NCBI RefSeq assembly: GCF_024609805.1
Contig: NZ_JANFVR010000006.1
Coordinates: 1-42,233, forward strand
Direction of reading: 5' to 3'
Origin: Tahibacter caeni
GTDB taxonomy: Bacteria; Pseudomonadota; Gammaproteobacteria; Xanthomonadales; Rhodanobacteraceae
DNA length: 42,233 nt
Position 1 is the first letter of the stretch. Each line of letters starts with the position of its first letter. The notes beneath the pieces are model-generated. The model was given only the letters and a program-made list of their open reading frames with translations. It was not told the origin of the DNA and searched no databases. This document shows, in pieces, positions 28,487 through 36,396 of the stretch. A program made the position numbers and the translations under genes.

Positions 28487-29173
28487 TCAGCTGCTGGCGG
28501 CGTCGGGGTCGGCCATGCGATAGCCGATGCCGTGGCGGGTCTGGATCAACGGCTTGTCGAACGGCTTGTCGAGCGCCGCGCGCAGGCCGTGGATGTGCAC
28601 GCGCAGCGAGTCGCTGTCGGGCAGTTCCTCGCCCCAGACGCGGTGTTCGAGATCCTGGCGCGTGACCACGGACGGGCTCGCTTCCATGAGGAACTGCAGC
28701 AGCTTCAGGCCGATCGGGTTCAGCGGGATCTGCTTGCCGGCGCGGGTCACCGTCAAGGTGTCGAGATTGAAGCTGAGGTCGGCGACCTGCAGCACGCGGC
28801 TCTGCGGGCCCTTGCCGCGCCGCGCGAGCACGAGCAGGCGCGCTTCGAGTTCCTGCAGCGCGAACGGTTTGGTCATGTAGTCGTCGGCGCCGGAATCGAA
28901 ACCGGACAGCTTGTGGTCGAGTGCGTCGCGCGCGGTCAGCATGAGCACCGGCGTCTGCTTGCGCGCCTCCTGGCGCAGCTTGCGGCAGACCTCCAGACCG
29001 TCCATGCCTGGCAGGGTGAGGTCGAGCACGATTGCATCGAATTCGTTGACGACGGCCAGATGCAGGCCCGTGACACCGTCGCCGGCGAAGTCGACGACGT
29101 GGCCCTTGTCTTCGAGGAAGTCGCCGATGTTGGCCGCGATGTCCCGGTTGTCTTCGATCACGAGTACGCGCAT
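28487..29173 (-). CDS. OmpR-family response regulator (ColR-like)
   Basis: This 228-residue DNA-binding regulator has a receiver domain with the acidic pair Glu7/Asp8 (LVIEDNRDIAANIGDFL), phospho-acceptor Asp51 (DAIVLDLTLPGMDGLEV) and Lys in GADDYMTKPFALQELEAR. A winged-helix domain follows (LSFNLDTLTVTRAG, IGLKLLQFLMEASPSVVTRQ, DSDSLRVHIHGLRAALDK, IQTRHGIGYRM). The receiver resembles ColR of Pseudomonas and Xanthomonas, which controls membrane-maintenance and metal-resistance genes. It is probably co-transcribed with the kinase downstream. Upstream lie a long hairpin (29292-29338) and four phased TTAA-type half-sites (29433-29469), possible autoregulatory sites. Confidence 0.93.
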   Translation of the reverse strand: MRVLVIEDNRDIAANIGDFLEDKGHVVDFAGDGVTGLHLAVVNEFDAIVLDLTLPGMDGLEVCRKLRQEARKQTPVLMLTARDALDHKLSGFDSGADDYMTKPFALQELEARLLVLARRGKGPQSRVLQVADLSFNLDTLTVTRAGKQIPLNPIGLKLLQFLMEASPSVVTRQDLEHRVWGEELPDSDSLRVHIHGLRAALDKPFDKPLIQTRHGIGYRMADPDAASS

Positions 29174-29283
29174 GGGCCTAGCTTAACGAACTCCATTTCG
29201 GAAAGGGATGCGCCGGTTCGGAAGGAATGCGCCGGAACGCGGGAGGAAGTGTACGGGGGGAGCGACGAGCGGCGCGGACGGCC

Positions 29284-29338
29284 ATAAAAGATTGGCCCAA
29301 GGAGGTGCCATTGGGGGAACGCACCTCGCTTGGGCCAA
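29284..29338 (-). terminator. Long hairpin with T run (terminator or leader attenuator)
   Basis: Arm 29292-29308 pairs with 29321-29338: 10 bp (TTGGCCCAAG/CTTGGGCCAA), one bulged G at 29328, then 7 bp (GAGGTGC/GCACCTC) around a 12-nt loop. On the minus strand the stem is followed by TCTTTTAT, fitting an intrinsic terminator. It lies 234 nt after the M56-sensor stop and 119 nt before the response-regulator start, so it may end the first transcript or act in the leader of the second. Confidence 0.65.
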
Positions 29339-29432
29339 ATAGCTACTGCCCCGATTACCGTAGTCTGCTAGTCACGACCTGACCAGGAGTGTTCGCAGGA
29401 GTACAGTGGGTGCAACTCTAGAAAAACGCGGC

Positions 29433-29469
29433 TTAAATCGGCGTTAAGTGCCGTTGAGAGACACGTTAA
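29433..29469. promoter_or_regulatory. Phased TTAA-type half-sites, OmpR-family style
   Basis: TTAA occurs at 29433, 29444 and 29466, with TTGA at 29454, giving steps of 11, 10 and 12 bp. Three of the four are in the context GTTAAG or GTTGAG. OmpR/PhoB-family regulators bind direct half-sites about one helical turn apart, and such a regulator is encoded 260 bp downstream. The reading as its binding array is inference. Confidence 0.4.
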
Positions 29470-29571
29470 GTATCAATGCGCTGGCGTAGCGAGCCGCGAT
29501 GACGGCTGAAGTTCCGACGCGCTGCATCGGGCGGCCGGCTCCGGCAGGGCGCCGGGCCGGCCGCGAGGCGC

Positions 29572-31347
29572 TCAGTTCAGCGCCGGGATCTCGGTGACCG
29601 GCGAAGCGCTGTCGCCGGCACGGCGGCAGATGCGCGAACCGGTGATCGTGCGGCAGTCGCCGGCTTCGAGGGTCGTCGCTTCCTCGATCGCACTGCCGGC
29701 CGGCAGAGGCGCGCCGCCTTCGAGCGCGAACACGAACAGGCGCGAATAGCGGCGCGAGCCCGCCTCGAAGCTGCCCGGCACGAAGCGCCATTTGCGCAGC
29801 GCGCTGAGGGCGGCCGAGTCGAATACGGTCGGCGGGTTGGACTGTTCCACGCGCACGTCGCGCACGCGGCCGTCCTCGTCGACGTAGTAGGACAGACGCA
29901 CGCTGCCCTCGATGCCGCGCAGCAGCGCGCGCTCGGGGTATAGCGGCTGCACGGCGTGCGCGGCCATCGGTTCGCGGATCGCCACGACCGTATCCAGGGT
30001 CTGCGGCGCGGCCGGCGTCGCGTCGGAGGCCGGGCTCGGAGCCGGCACGGCGGCCGGCAGCGGCTTGACCGGCGCGGTCTCGACGAGGCTGGCCACGGCC
30101 GGCGCCTCGCTCGGCGGCGCGGTCTGCGTGATCGGCAGCGCGGCGGGCGGTGCCGCCGTGAGGGCCGGCGCGACGGGCTCGACGACGGCCGGTTCGGCCA
30201 GGATCGGCAGACGCGGCAGGCGCACCCCGCGGCGGTCACCGATCATGTCGGCGACGGCGATCGGCGCGGCAGTGATGCCGGCCTGGTCGCGCAGCAGCAG
30301 TTCGCGCAGCGGCTGCGGAGCAAGCAGCGCGAGCATGTTTGCGTTTTCCCAGGCGGAGCGCTGCGCATAGCCGAGCACGATGACGGCCAGACCGACCACG
30401 AACAGCGGCAGCAGGCGCACCGGTGCGCGCAGGTCCAGCCGCGTCGTCGGCAGCTTCGCGATGTGCTGCACGCGTTCGAGCAGTACGCCGCCGGTGGCCT
30501 GCAGCGCGAGCGCGCCGGGGCCGTCGAGGCGCAGTTGTTCGAGATCGGCCAGGGTCGCGACGTAATCGCGCGGATTGGCCTGGCTCATGCGCAGCACGAG
30601 TTCGTCGCAGCAGATCTCGCGCTGATCGCGCAGGTCGCGCGAGATCCAGTGCACGACCGGGTGATAGAACAGCACCGTCTCGACGACGACCTGGGCCAGA
30701 TTGACCAGGTGGTCCCAGCGGCGCAGATGGCCGAGCTCATGGGCCAGGATCAGCTCGATCTGGGCTGCCGGGAAGCGCAGCGCGACGGCGGCCGGCAGCA
30801 GGATGACCGGGCGTATCCAGCCGACCAGGGTCGGCGTCTCGATCTTCGTGGAATACAGCAGGCCGACCTTGCCGAGGCCGAAGCGGGCGCAGAGCCCGGC
30901 CAGGCGCCCGCTCCATTCCGGCAGCGGCGAGCCTTCGCGGATCAGCCGATTGAGACCCTGCCAGTGCAGCAGCGCGCGCAGGCTCAGCACGACGACGCCG
31001 CAGCCCCAGAGCGCGACGAGCCAGGGCAGATAGTCGGTCCACTGCTGCAGCAGGCCCTGCGGCTCGGCTGCGAACGTCGCCGCGGCGGCGGCCGGCGCCG
31101 CGGTCAGCGCGGCGAACGGCTCGGTCGCAGCAGCATCGGCATACAGCACGAACGCAGTCACGATCGGCGCGACGGTCAGCAGCGCGAAACCGACGAGACC
31201 GAGCGTATAGCGCGGCGTGCCGGCGGCCAGGTGGCGGCGCAGCAGGCCGTAGGCGGCGCCGATCAGCGCGCCCTGCCAGAGAAAATGCAGCAGCACCAGG
31301 CCGAGCAGGTGCACGCCGGATGCCAGTCCCCCGACGGCGGCGTCCAT
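29572..31347 (-). CDS. M56 (BlaR1-type) metallopeptidase sensor with TonB C-terminal domain
   Basis: This 591-residue membrane protein has N-terminal helices (GVHLLGLVLLHFLWQGALIG; YTLGLVGFALLTVAPIVTAF; LPWLVALWGCGVVVLSLRAL) framing an M56 zinc peptidase with HELGH (His203, Glu204, His207) and the downstream ligand REICCDEL. A further helix (LLPLFVVGLAVIVLGYA) leads to a long Pro/Ala linker and a TonB_C domain (YPERALLRGIEGSVRLSYYV; DEDGRVRDVRVEQSNPP; ALRKWRFVPG). In BlaR1 this position holds a beta-lactam sensor; here it is a TonB fold, so the signal is different. A short tail has two Cys (DCRTITGSRIC). ATG 31347 overlaps the blaI-like stop by one base. It likely cleaves or inactivates that repressor upon an envelope signal. 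Confidence 0.9.
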   Translation of the reverse strand: MDAAVGGLASGVHLLGLVLLHFLWQGALIGAAYGLLRRHLAAGTPRYTLGLVGFALLTVAPIVTAFVLYADAAATEPFAALTAAPAAAAATFAAEPQGLLQQWTDYLPWLVALWGCGVVVLSLRALLHWQGLNRLIREGSPLPEWSGRLAGLCARFGLGKVGLLYSTKIETPTLVGWIRPVILLPAAVALRFPAAQIELILAHELGHLRRWDHLVNLAQVVVETVLFYHPVVHWISRDLRDQREICCDELVLRMSQANPRDYVATLADLEQLRLDGPGALALQATGGVLLERVQHIAKLPTTRLDLRAPVRLLPLFVVGLAVIVLGYAQRSAWENANMLALLAPQPLRELLLRDQAGITAAPIAVADMIGDRRGVRLPRLPILAEPAVVEPVAPALTAAPPAALPITQTAPPSEAPAVASLVETAPVKPLPAAVPAPSPASDATPAAPQTLDTVVAIREPMAAHAVQPLYPERALLRGIEGSVRLSYYVDEDGRVRDVRVEQSNPPTVFDSAALSALRKWRFVPGSFEAGSRRYSRLFVFALEGGAPLPAGSAIEEATTLEAGDCRTITGSRICRRAGDSASPVTEIPALN

Positions 31348-31745
31348 CACTTGGACTCCCGGTCCAGGCGATTCAGCAACTGACGGATTTCCTTGAGTTC
31401 TTCACGCGAGGCGCTCTGGCTGCCGAGCGCATGCAGCACGAGCTGCGAAGCCGAACCGTCGAACACGCGGTCGACGATGTCGGACAGAAAGCGTTTCTGG
31501 GTGCGTTCCTTGCTTACGACGGCACGGAACACGTGTGCGCGCTGGGAGTCGTCGCGTTCGACCAGCCCCTTGGCGTGCATGACCTGCATGAGCTTCAGCG
31601 CCGTCGTATAGCCGCCGCCTTCATGGGCGTAGAGGGCCTCGTGCACGTCGCGGACCGTACCGCTGCCGCGGTCCCAGAGGACGCCGAGAATGGCCAGTTC
31701 GGCCTCGGTAGGCTTGGGTAGATCGGAAACGCGGCGGGTCGTCAC
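31347..31745 (-). CDS. BlaI/MecI/CopY-family transcriptional repressor
   Basis: This 132-residue winged-helix repressor shows KPTEAELAILGVLWDRGSGT, VRDVHEALYAHEGGGYTTAL, KLMQVMHAKGLVERDDSQRA and HVFRAVVSKERTQKRFLSDI. The C-terminal dimerisation helices contain the usual region cut in response to the M56 sensor. GTG 31745 is preferred over the GTG at 31754 because GAGG sits 8 nt before it, whereas it abuts the upstream one. It forms a TGATG-coupled pair with the sensor gene. Family members bind their own promoter, so self-repression is expected; I could not identify a clean operator upstream. Confidence 0.92.
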   Translation of the reverse strand: MTTRRVSDLPKPTEAELAILGVLWDRGSGTVRDVHEALYAHEGGGYTTALKLMQVMHAKGLVERDDSQRAHVFRAVVSKERTQKRFLSDIVDRVFDGSASQLVLHALGSQSASREELKEIRQLLNRLDRESK

Positions 31746-31808
31746 GGCGGCCACCTCAACGAATGACTTCGTACAGCATGCCGCAGCCGGCGACGTCGGG
31801 CAAGCAGG

Positions 31809-31847
31809 AAAAAAGAGGGCGGCGGCCGGTCGTGCCGGCGCCGCCCT
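31809..31847 (-). terminator. Rho-independent terminator of the small secreted-protein gene
   Basis: On the minus strand a GC-rich stem of more than 12 bp (AGGGCGGCG...CGCCGCCCT outer arms with an inner CCGG/CCGG, 31816-31847) is followed by C and TTTTTT (31814-31809). It lies 10 nt after the stop of the gene ending at 31857. Confidence 0.9.
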
Positions 31848-31856
31848 TGCCCGCCA

Positions 31857-32333
31857 TCAATTGGTGCGGACGCCGTCGTCGCCGGTGCTGCGCAGGAAGT
31901 CCCGCGCGTCGCGGCGCTGGCGTTCGCGCTCTGCGAACGTGGAACACTGCTTCTGCTTGCGGTTGGAACCGGTCGGCGCGACCTGCTGGCAGATCAGGCG
32001 GCGGCCGTCCTTCTTGGTCAGGACCGCGTTGACGTCTTCCTGGGCCTCGAGCAGCTTGCCCTTGTCCTCGCGGCTCATCTCGTCGACCGAGTTGCTCTTG
32101 GCGAGCAGCGCCGCGATCTCGTCGAGACGCGTGTTGACCTGGGCGCGCTCGGCGGTGTCGACGAACTCCCAGCGACCGCCGGCCTTCATCTGCTGGCGGA
32201 TCGCCGCGGCCTGGTCGTCGAATTTTTCCTTGGTCACGGCCTGCAGGGCCGGATCCAGCTTTTCCGCCGCCATGGAGCCCATGGCCAGCGACATACCCAC
32301 AGCGAACACAACAGCCTTGGCAAAACGCTTCAC
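31857..32333 (-). CDS. Small secreted protein of unknown function
   Basis: The 158-residue protein has a signal peptide (KRFAKAVVFAVGMSLAMGSM, cut after MAA). The mature part is polar and helical (EKLDPALQAVTKEKFDDQAA; TRLDEIAALLAKSNSVDEMS; EDKGKLLEAQEDVNAVLTKK), followed by two Cys (LICQQV, KQCSTF) and a basic end. I recognise no family. GTG 32333 was chosen over the GTG at 32342 because GGAG lies 8 nt before it and the signal peptide then starts properly. It is a single gene with its own strong promoter (32417-32446) and terminator, so it is probably well expressed. Confidence 0.75.
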   Translation of the reverse strand: MKRFAKAVVFAVGMSLAMGSMAAEKLDPALQAVTKEKFDDQAAAIRQQMKAGGRWEFVDTAERAQVNTRLDEIAALLAKSNSVDEMSREDKGKLLEAQEDVNAVLTKKDGRRLICQQVAPTGSNRKQKQCSTFAERERQRRDARDFLRSTGDDGVRTN

Positions 32334-32416
32334 GTCGCTCACTCCGTCTCAACCGTCAGATACCCATGCCCCCTGCCTACCGTCTTCGGATATCAGCATG
32401 AGACAGCGGCCGGGCG

Positions 32417-32446
32417 ATGCTAGGTAAGGCGGCCGGCGCTTGTCAA
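32417..32446 (-). promoter_or_regulatory. Sigma-70 promoter of the small secreted-protein gene
   Basis: On the minus strand, a perfect TTGACA (32446-32441) is followed after 18 bp by TAGCAT (32422-32417, four of six bases of TATAAT). The start codon lies about 75 nt downstream of the expected transcription start. Confidence 0.65.
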
Positions 32447-32533
32447 CGGCAACCTTCGTACGATGACATTCATTGACGAAAGAAAAGCGCCGCGCACGAC
32501 CAATGGCACATGCGGCGAAGCCGCGTCGCTCGA

Positions 32534-33430
32534 TCAGACGCCGCGACGCTTGCGCCGCAGCGCGGCCGCGCAGACGTAGTCGATGATCGCGCCGGCGACG
32601 TCGACGGAAGTCGCCGCCTCTATGCCTTCCAGGCCCGGCGAAGAATTGACCTCGAGCACGAGCGGACCGCGCTTGGAACGCAGCAGGTCGACGCCGGCGA
32701 CGTTGAGCTGCATCGTTCGCGCGGCGAGGATGGCGACCTCCTGCTCGCGCGCGGACAGCTCCACCTCGCTCGCGCTGCCGCCGCGGTGCAGGTTCGAGCG
32801 GAACTCGCCGGCGCGCGCCTGGCGCCGCATCGCCGCGACGACCTTGCCGCCGACGACGAAGCAGCGGATGTCCGCGCCCTTGGCTTCCTTGATGAACTCC
32901 TGCACGAGGAAGTTCGCATACAGCCCGCGGAACGCCTCGATCACGCTCTGCGACGACGAGCGCTTCTCTGCCAGCAGCACGCCCTGCCCCTGCGACCCTT
33001 CGTTGAGCTTGATCACGTGCGGCGGGTCGCCGAGCAGCGCGAGCAGATCGGCCGTGTCGTCGGGGTTGTCGCCGAACACGGTGTCGGGCATGCCGACTTC
33101 CTGGCGCGCGAGCAGCTGCAGGCAGCGCAGCTTGTCGCGCGCGCGCAGCACCGCGTCTGAGCCGTTCGGCGTGTAGACGCCCATCATCTCGAACTGGCGC
33201 AGCACGGCCGTGCCGTAGAACGTGATCGACGCGCCGATGCGCGGGATCACTGCGGCGTAGTCGGCCAGGCGCTTGCCCTTGTAGTGGATGCTGAATTCGC
33301 CCGGCGCGATACGCATGTAGCAGCGCAGCGGATCGAGCACGCGCACGCGGTGGCCGCGCTCGCGCCCGGCCTCGACGAGCCGTCGCGTCGAGTACAGCTT
33401 TGAATTACGCGACAATATTGCAATGTTCAT
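32534..33430 (-). CDS. rimK: RimK-type ATP-grasp glutamate ligase (ribosomal protein S6 modification)
   Basis: This 298-residue cytosolic ATP-grasp enzyme has the length of RimK, which adds glutamates to the C-terminus of ribosomal protein S6. Supporting stretches are [100 protein letters not shown], the metal/ATP region [17 protein letters not shown], and [20 protein letters not shown], the most RimK-specific part. The ATG at 33430 follows GGAAGA; the frame is open upstream, but that part is low-complexity and lacks a start signal. No other S6-related gene is near. Confidence 0.94.
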   Translation of the reverse strand: MNIAILSRNSKLYSTRRLVEAGRERGHRVRVLDPLRCYMRIAPGEFSIHYKGKRLADYAAVIPRIGASITFYGTAVLRQFEMMGVYTPNGSDAVLRARDKLRCLQLLARQEVGMPDTVFGDNPDDTADLLALLGDPPHVIKLNEGSQGQGVLLAEKRSSSQSVIEAFRGLYANFLVQEFIKEAKGADIRCFVVGGKVVAAMRRQARAGEFRSNLHRGGSASEVELSAREQEVAILAARTMQLNVAGVDLLRSKRGPLVLEVNSSPGLEGIEAATSVDVAGAIIDYVCAAALRRKRRGV

Positions 33431-33894
33431 ACGAAATCTTCCGAGCGCCGACGACCCGCGAGGGCGCGTCGGAACCGCGCAGGCGTTGCGAGAAGGCGGC
33501 GATCCTGCCGCGGTACCGGAGCCGGAGATGGATTCCGCGGCGGCGCTGCGACAGGCTGCATCCCACCCGGCGCGGCCGCGGCGACGCGCGACGATAGCAA
33601 GAATGCGGTTGCCGGAGCTATCGCCGCGCGACGGCCGCGGACCGGCGCCGCGGCGCTCCGCGGCCCAGGCCGCGTCCGCCATCCTCGCGAGGACTTCACA
33701 CCGGCCGATGCTAGGCTGCCGGCGCGGGGAATCCGGGTCGACGCAGCGCCGCCGCAGGCGGCAGCGGACGTCGGCGGCGCGGCCGGTCGCGGCGGCGCAG
33801 GACTCCCGTCATCCACGAACGTCGCCCGCACCACGCATCCCGCGTGCAGCGCGGGTCTGTGTGCCCTGCCCCGTCATACCGCCCGGAGAGCGTC
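33431..33894. other. Divergent intergenic region rimK/terC-type gene, no gene seen
   Basis: This stretch of 464 bp is very GC-rich. The open frames through it have unlikely Arg/Pro/Ala-rich translations. The only structure noted is a short hairpin GCCGCC-GCA-GGCGGC (33748-33762). The Mn2+-sensing yybP-ykoY riboswitch that often precedes TerC-type genes is not recognisable. The final bases hold the ribosome binding site GGAGAG (33885-33890). Confidence 0.5.
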
Positions 33895-34656
33895 ATGGAA
33901 ATGCTGGCCCACCCCGAAATCTGGATCGCGCTGGCCACCCTGACGGCGCTGGAACTCGTGCTCGGCATCGACAACATCATTTTCATCTCGATACTCGCGG
34001 GCAAATTGCCGGTCGACCAGCGCGACCGGGCCCGCCGCCTCGGCATCGCGCTGGCCGCGATCACCCGTCTGGCCCTGCTGTTCGCGATCTCCTGGATCGT
34101 CAGCCTGACCGCGCCGCTGTTCGCCGTGTTCGGCCACGCGATTTCCTGGCGCGACCTGATCCTGATCGGCGGCGGCCTGTTCCTGATCGGCAAGGCCACG
34201 CACGAGATCCACCAGAAGCTCGAAGGCGCGTCCGAGCACGTCGGTCCCGGCACGGCCGCGGCCAGCTTCGGCGGCGTCATCGTGCAGATCATGCTGCTCG
34301 ACATCGTGTTCTCGCTGGATTCGATCATCACCGCCGTCGGCATGGTCGAGCAGCGCTGGGTCATGTTCGCGGCCATCCTGATCTCGATCGCGTTCATGTT
34401 GCTGTTCGCGCGGCCGATCGGCGAGTTCGTCGAGCGCCACCCGACGGTCAAGGTGCTCGCGCTGAGCTTCCTGATCATGATCGGCCTCGTGCTCATGGCC
34501 GACGGCTTCGGCCAGAAGATTCCGAAGGGCTACATCTACGCGGCGATGGCGTTCTCGGTCTTCGTCGAGCTGATCAATCTCTGGATACGGCGCCGCGCGC
34601 AGCAGCCGGTGGAACCGGTCAAGCTGCACGAACGCTACGAGGCCGACGAAGGCTGA
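33895..34656 (+). CDS. TerC-family integral membrane protein
   Basis: This 253-residue polytopic protein has seven or more helices. Family marks are the acidic intramembrane motifs LELVLGIDNIIFISILAGKL and MLLDIVFSLDSIITAVGMVE, together with RRLGIALAAITRLALLFAIS, LILIGGGLFLIGKATHEIHQ and MIGLVLMADGFGQKIPKGYI. TerC proteins are metal-related exporters (Mn2+ efflux for Alx/MeeF-type members) or act at the Sec translocon during membrane protein metalation; which applies here is unknown. ATG 33895 follows GGAGAG with 4-nt spacing. The last 22 bases overlap the convergent TIR-protein gene. Confidence 0.93.
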   Translation: MEMLAHPEIWIALATLTALELVLGIDNIIFISILAGKLPVDQRDRARRLGIALAAITRLALLFAISWIVSLTAPLFAVFGHAISWRDLILIGGGLFLIGKATHEIHQKLEGASEHVGPGTAAASFGGVIVQIMLLDIVFSLDSIITAVGMVEQRWVMFAAILISIAFMLLFARPIGEFVERHPTVKVLALSFLIMIGLVLMADGFGQKIPKGYIYAAMAFSVFVELINLWIRRRAQQPVEPVKLHERYEADEG

Positions 34657-36050
34657 GGCGCGACGGGCGGTTCTCCGGCGTGATCGCAGGTACCGGAGGA
34701 CGCGGCGCCGGAACCCCGCACCTGCAGGCTGTCGCGCAGGCGCGGCAGCAGCAGCGCGACATCGACGTATGCCGACGACGACGGCGCGACGCCGTCGTCG
34801 CGCATGACGGCCGCCAGCCAGAGCTGGGCACGGAACGGCGCGTCGCGCACGCCGGCCGAAGCGAAAGCCGCGGGCCGGCCTTCGAGCAGCGCATCGAGCA
34901 CATTGGCGCTCAGCTCGAATCCGTCGAGGGCGGCATAGCGCAGCGCGAGAGCGCCGTAGCTCAGGCGCTCCCGATCCGCCCCGGTTCCGGCGAGCGTCGA
35001 CAGCACGCGCCACTGCTGCACGAGTAGGCTGCCGTCGCCGACGCAACGCTCCAGATAGCGCCGCTGCGCCGCATCCGTCGCGTCGAGCGCGGGCAATACC
35101 AGCACCTCGGCGATCGTGACGGACGCGTCGCCGACAGCCTGGATGCGGCACGGCTCGCCGAACCGGCATTCGCCTTGCCCGAGCACCGGCTTGCCCGCGC
35201 CGAGCTGGTTTTTCAGGCGCACGAGAAACGTGCGGTTCCAGCCGGTCATCGCCGCATAGCTCTCTGCGACGTGGCTCGCATTGGTCCGGCCAAGCTGGCG
35301 CCCCTGCATCTCGCCGTACGGACTCGGCTGGCAGACCTCGCTGGCGTCGCCGGTCTGGCGAAAGCACAGCAGCGGCACGGGCAATCTCCAGACGCCTTCG
35401 GCCTGCGGGTTCCAGGCCTTGCCGTCGGGCGCGGTCGCGCGGATCTCGGCGAGCACGAACACCCCGCCGGGCATCGTCAGATCGGTCGGAACCGGATCCG
35501 CACCGGAGCTCGTGCGCCACGGCAGGCCGAAGCGCAGCACGAGCGGCAGCAATGCGGAAGCGGCCGCGGCCAGCAACCGGCGTCGGCGCCGGCGTCGCAC
35601 CGCATCGGACCGGGCCAGATCCTCGGCGACCGCGACGAGGCCGGCGGCGATCGCCGCGAGCACGGCCGCCCGGTCTTCGGCCAGATCCAGCGGCACGCCG
35701 TCGACCGGCAGCGCATTGAGCTTGCCGAACGGCGCGCCGCGCCAGTCGCAGCGGCGCAGGATCACCGGCACGACGACGGTGCCGCGTTTGCGCCGGTTGT
35801 CCAGCGCGCGCCACATCTCGCGCGCGCATTCCTCGGAACCGAGAAACGCCTCGCTGACGAGCAGCACGACGATGCGAGCCCGCTCGAGCGCCGCGGCGAT
35901 GTTCGGAAAGATGTCGTCGCCGGCGATCATGCGGCGGTCGTGCCAGACGTCGAGCAGTCCGCTTCCGGCCAGCGGCTCCAGCGCATCGGTCAGCTCCTGC
36001 CGGTACGCCTCGTCCTTGTGCGCATACGAAATGAACAGCGTTGCCGCCAC
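34635..36050 (-). CDS. TIR-domain protein with membrane anchor and extracytoplasmic domain
   Basis: This 471-residue protein has a cytosolic TIR domain at about residues 4-145 (TLFISYAHKDEAYRQELTDA, LLDVWHDRRMIAGDDIFPNI, RIVVLLVSEAFL). The catalytic-position Glu78 is present in SEECAREMW, so NAD+ cleavage is possible. A run of seven Arg (about 152-158) then precedes a membrane helix (LLAAAASALLPLVLRFGLPW). The remaining 290 residues should face the periplasm and include paired Cys (LLCFRQTGDASEVCQ; GECRFGEPCRI). I do not recognise that domain. GTG 36050 follows GGAGG with 7-nt spacing. No Thoeris or other defence gene is adjacent, so its role in defence or signalling is open. It overlaps the TerC-type gene by 22 bp at the 3' ends. 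Confidence 0.88.
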   Translation of the reverse strand: MAATLFISYAHKDEAYRQELTDALEPLAGSGLLDVWHDRRMIAGDDIFPNIAAALERARIVVLLVSEAFLGSEECAREMWRALDNRRKRGTVVVPVILRRCDWRGAPFGKLNALPVDGVPLDLAEDRAAVLAAIAAGLVAVAEDLARSDAVRRRRRRRLLAAAASALLPLVLRFGLPWRTSSGADPVPTDLTMPGGVFVLAEIRATAPDGKAWNPQAEGVWRLPVPLLCFRQTGDASEVCQPSPYGEMQGRQLGRTNASHVAESYAAMTGWNRTFLVRLKNQLGAGKPVLGQGECRFGEPCRIQAVGDASVTIAEVLVLPALDATDAAQRRYLERCVGDGSLLVQQWRVLSTLAGTGADRERLSYGALALRYAALDGFELSANVLDALLEGRPAAFASAGVRDAPFRAQLWLAAVMRDDGVAPSSSAYVDVALLLPRLRDSLQVRGSGAASSGTCDHAGEPPVAPQPSSAS

Positions 36051-36396
36051 CGGGCTGCCTCCGGCCGTGATGGACGGCCCCGTCTTGCAACTGCTGCAAG
36101 AGCGGCGGTTATCTCAGGCGCAAGCCGCGAGGGCCGTCCGGCGCCGGCCACGACGTGGCACGACGTCGTCACGCGACGCGTGCGCCAACGGCCTCGGCTG
36201 GCGGCGTCCCGCCCGGCGTCTTCGAGCGCGCGCCGCCGGCGCGAATGGCGGGCCGGACAATCGCCGGGCGCGGTGCCGCCACGCCTGGCTGGAAAACTCC
36301 GGTGAGGACCGGTCCGAAGAACGGACCAGACGATCACGACCCACTAACGAGCCGCGTGATAACTGCTTCGCGCGGTAGCGTCAGGAGATCGATCCG
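36051..36396. other. Divergent intergenic region TIR gene/paoA, no gene seen
   Basis: This 346-bp stretch presumably carries both promoters. A small hairpin GGTCCG-AAGAA-CGGACC lies at 36311-36327. AGGAG at 36383-36387 is the paoA ribosome binding site. No convincing -35/-10 pair or ORF is seen. Confidence 0.5.

Larger units (their letters stand above)
29174..29571. other. Intergenic region with hairpin and phased half-sites
   Basis: This 398-bp stretch lies between the M56 sensor gene and the response regulator, both leftward. It is A/T-richer than its neighbours and holds a 17-bp hairpin (29292-29338) and a run of TTAA/TTGA half-sites (29433-29469), listed separately. No ORF or RNA gene is recognised in it. 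Confidence 0.6.

Noticed and set aside
31767-32461. CTTCGTAC shared between the regions upstream of the blaI-like gene and the small secreted-protein gene, as a possible common operator
   Set aside because: The same 8-mer also occurs at 13847-13854 between convergent genes, so chance is the simplest explanation.
33700-33894. Mn2+ riboswitch (yybP-ykoY) before the TerC-type gene
   Set aside because: TerC genes often have one, but the conserved core cannot be found in this leader.
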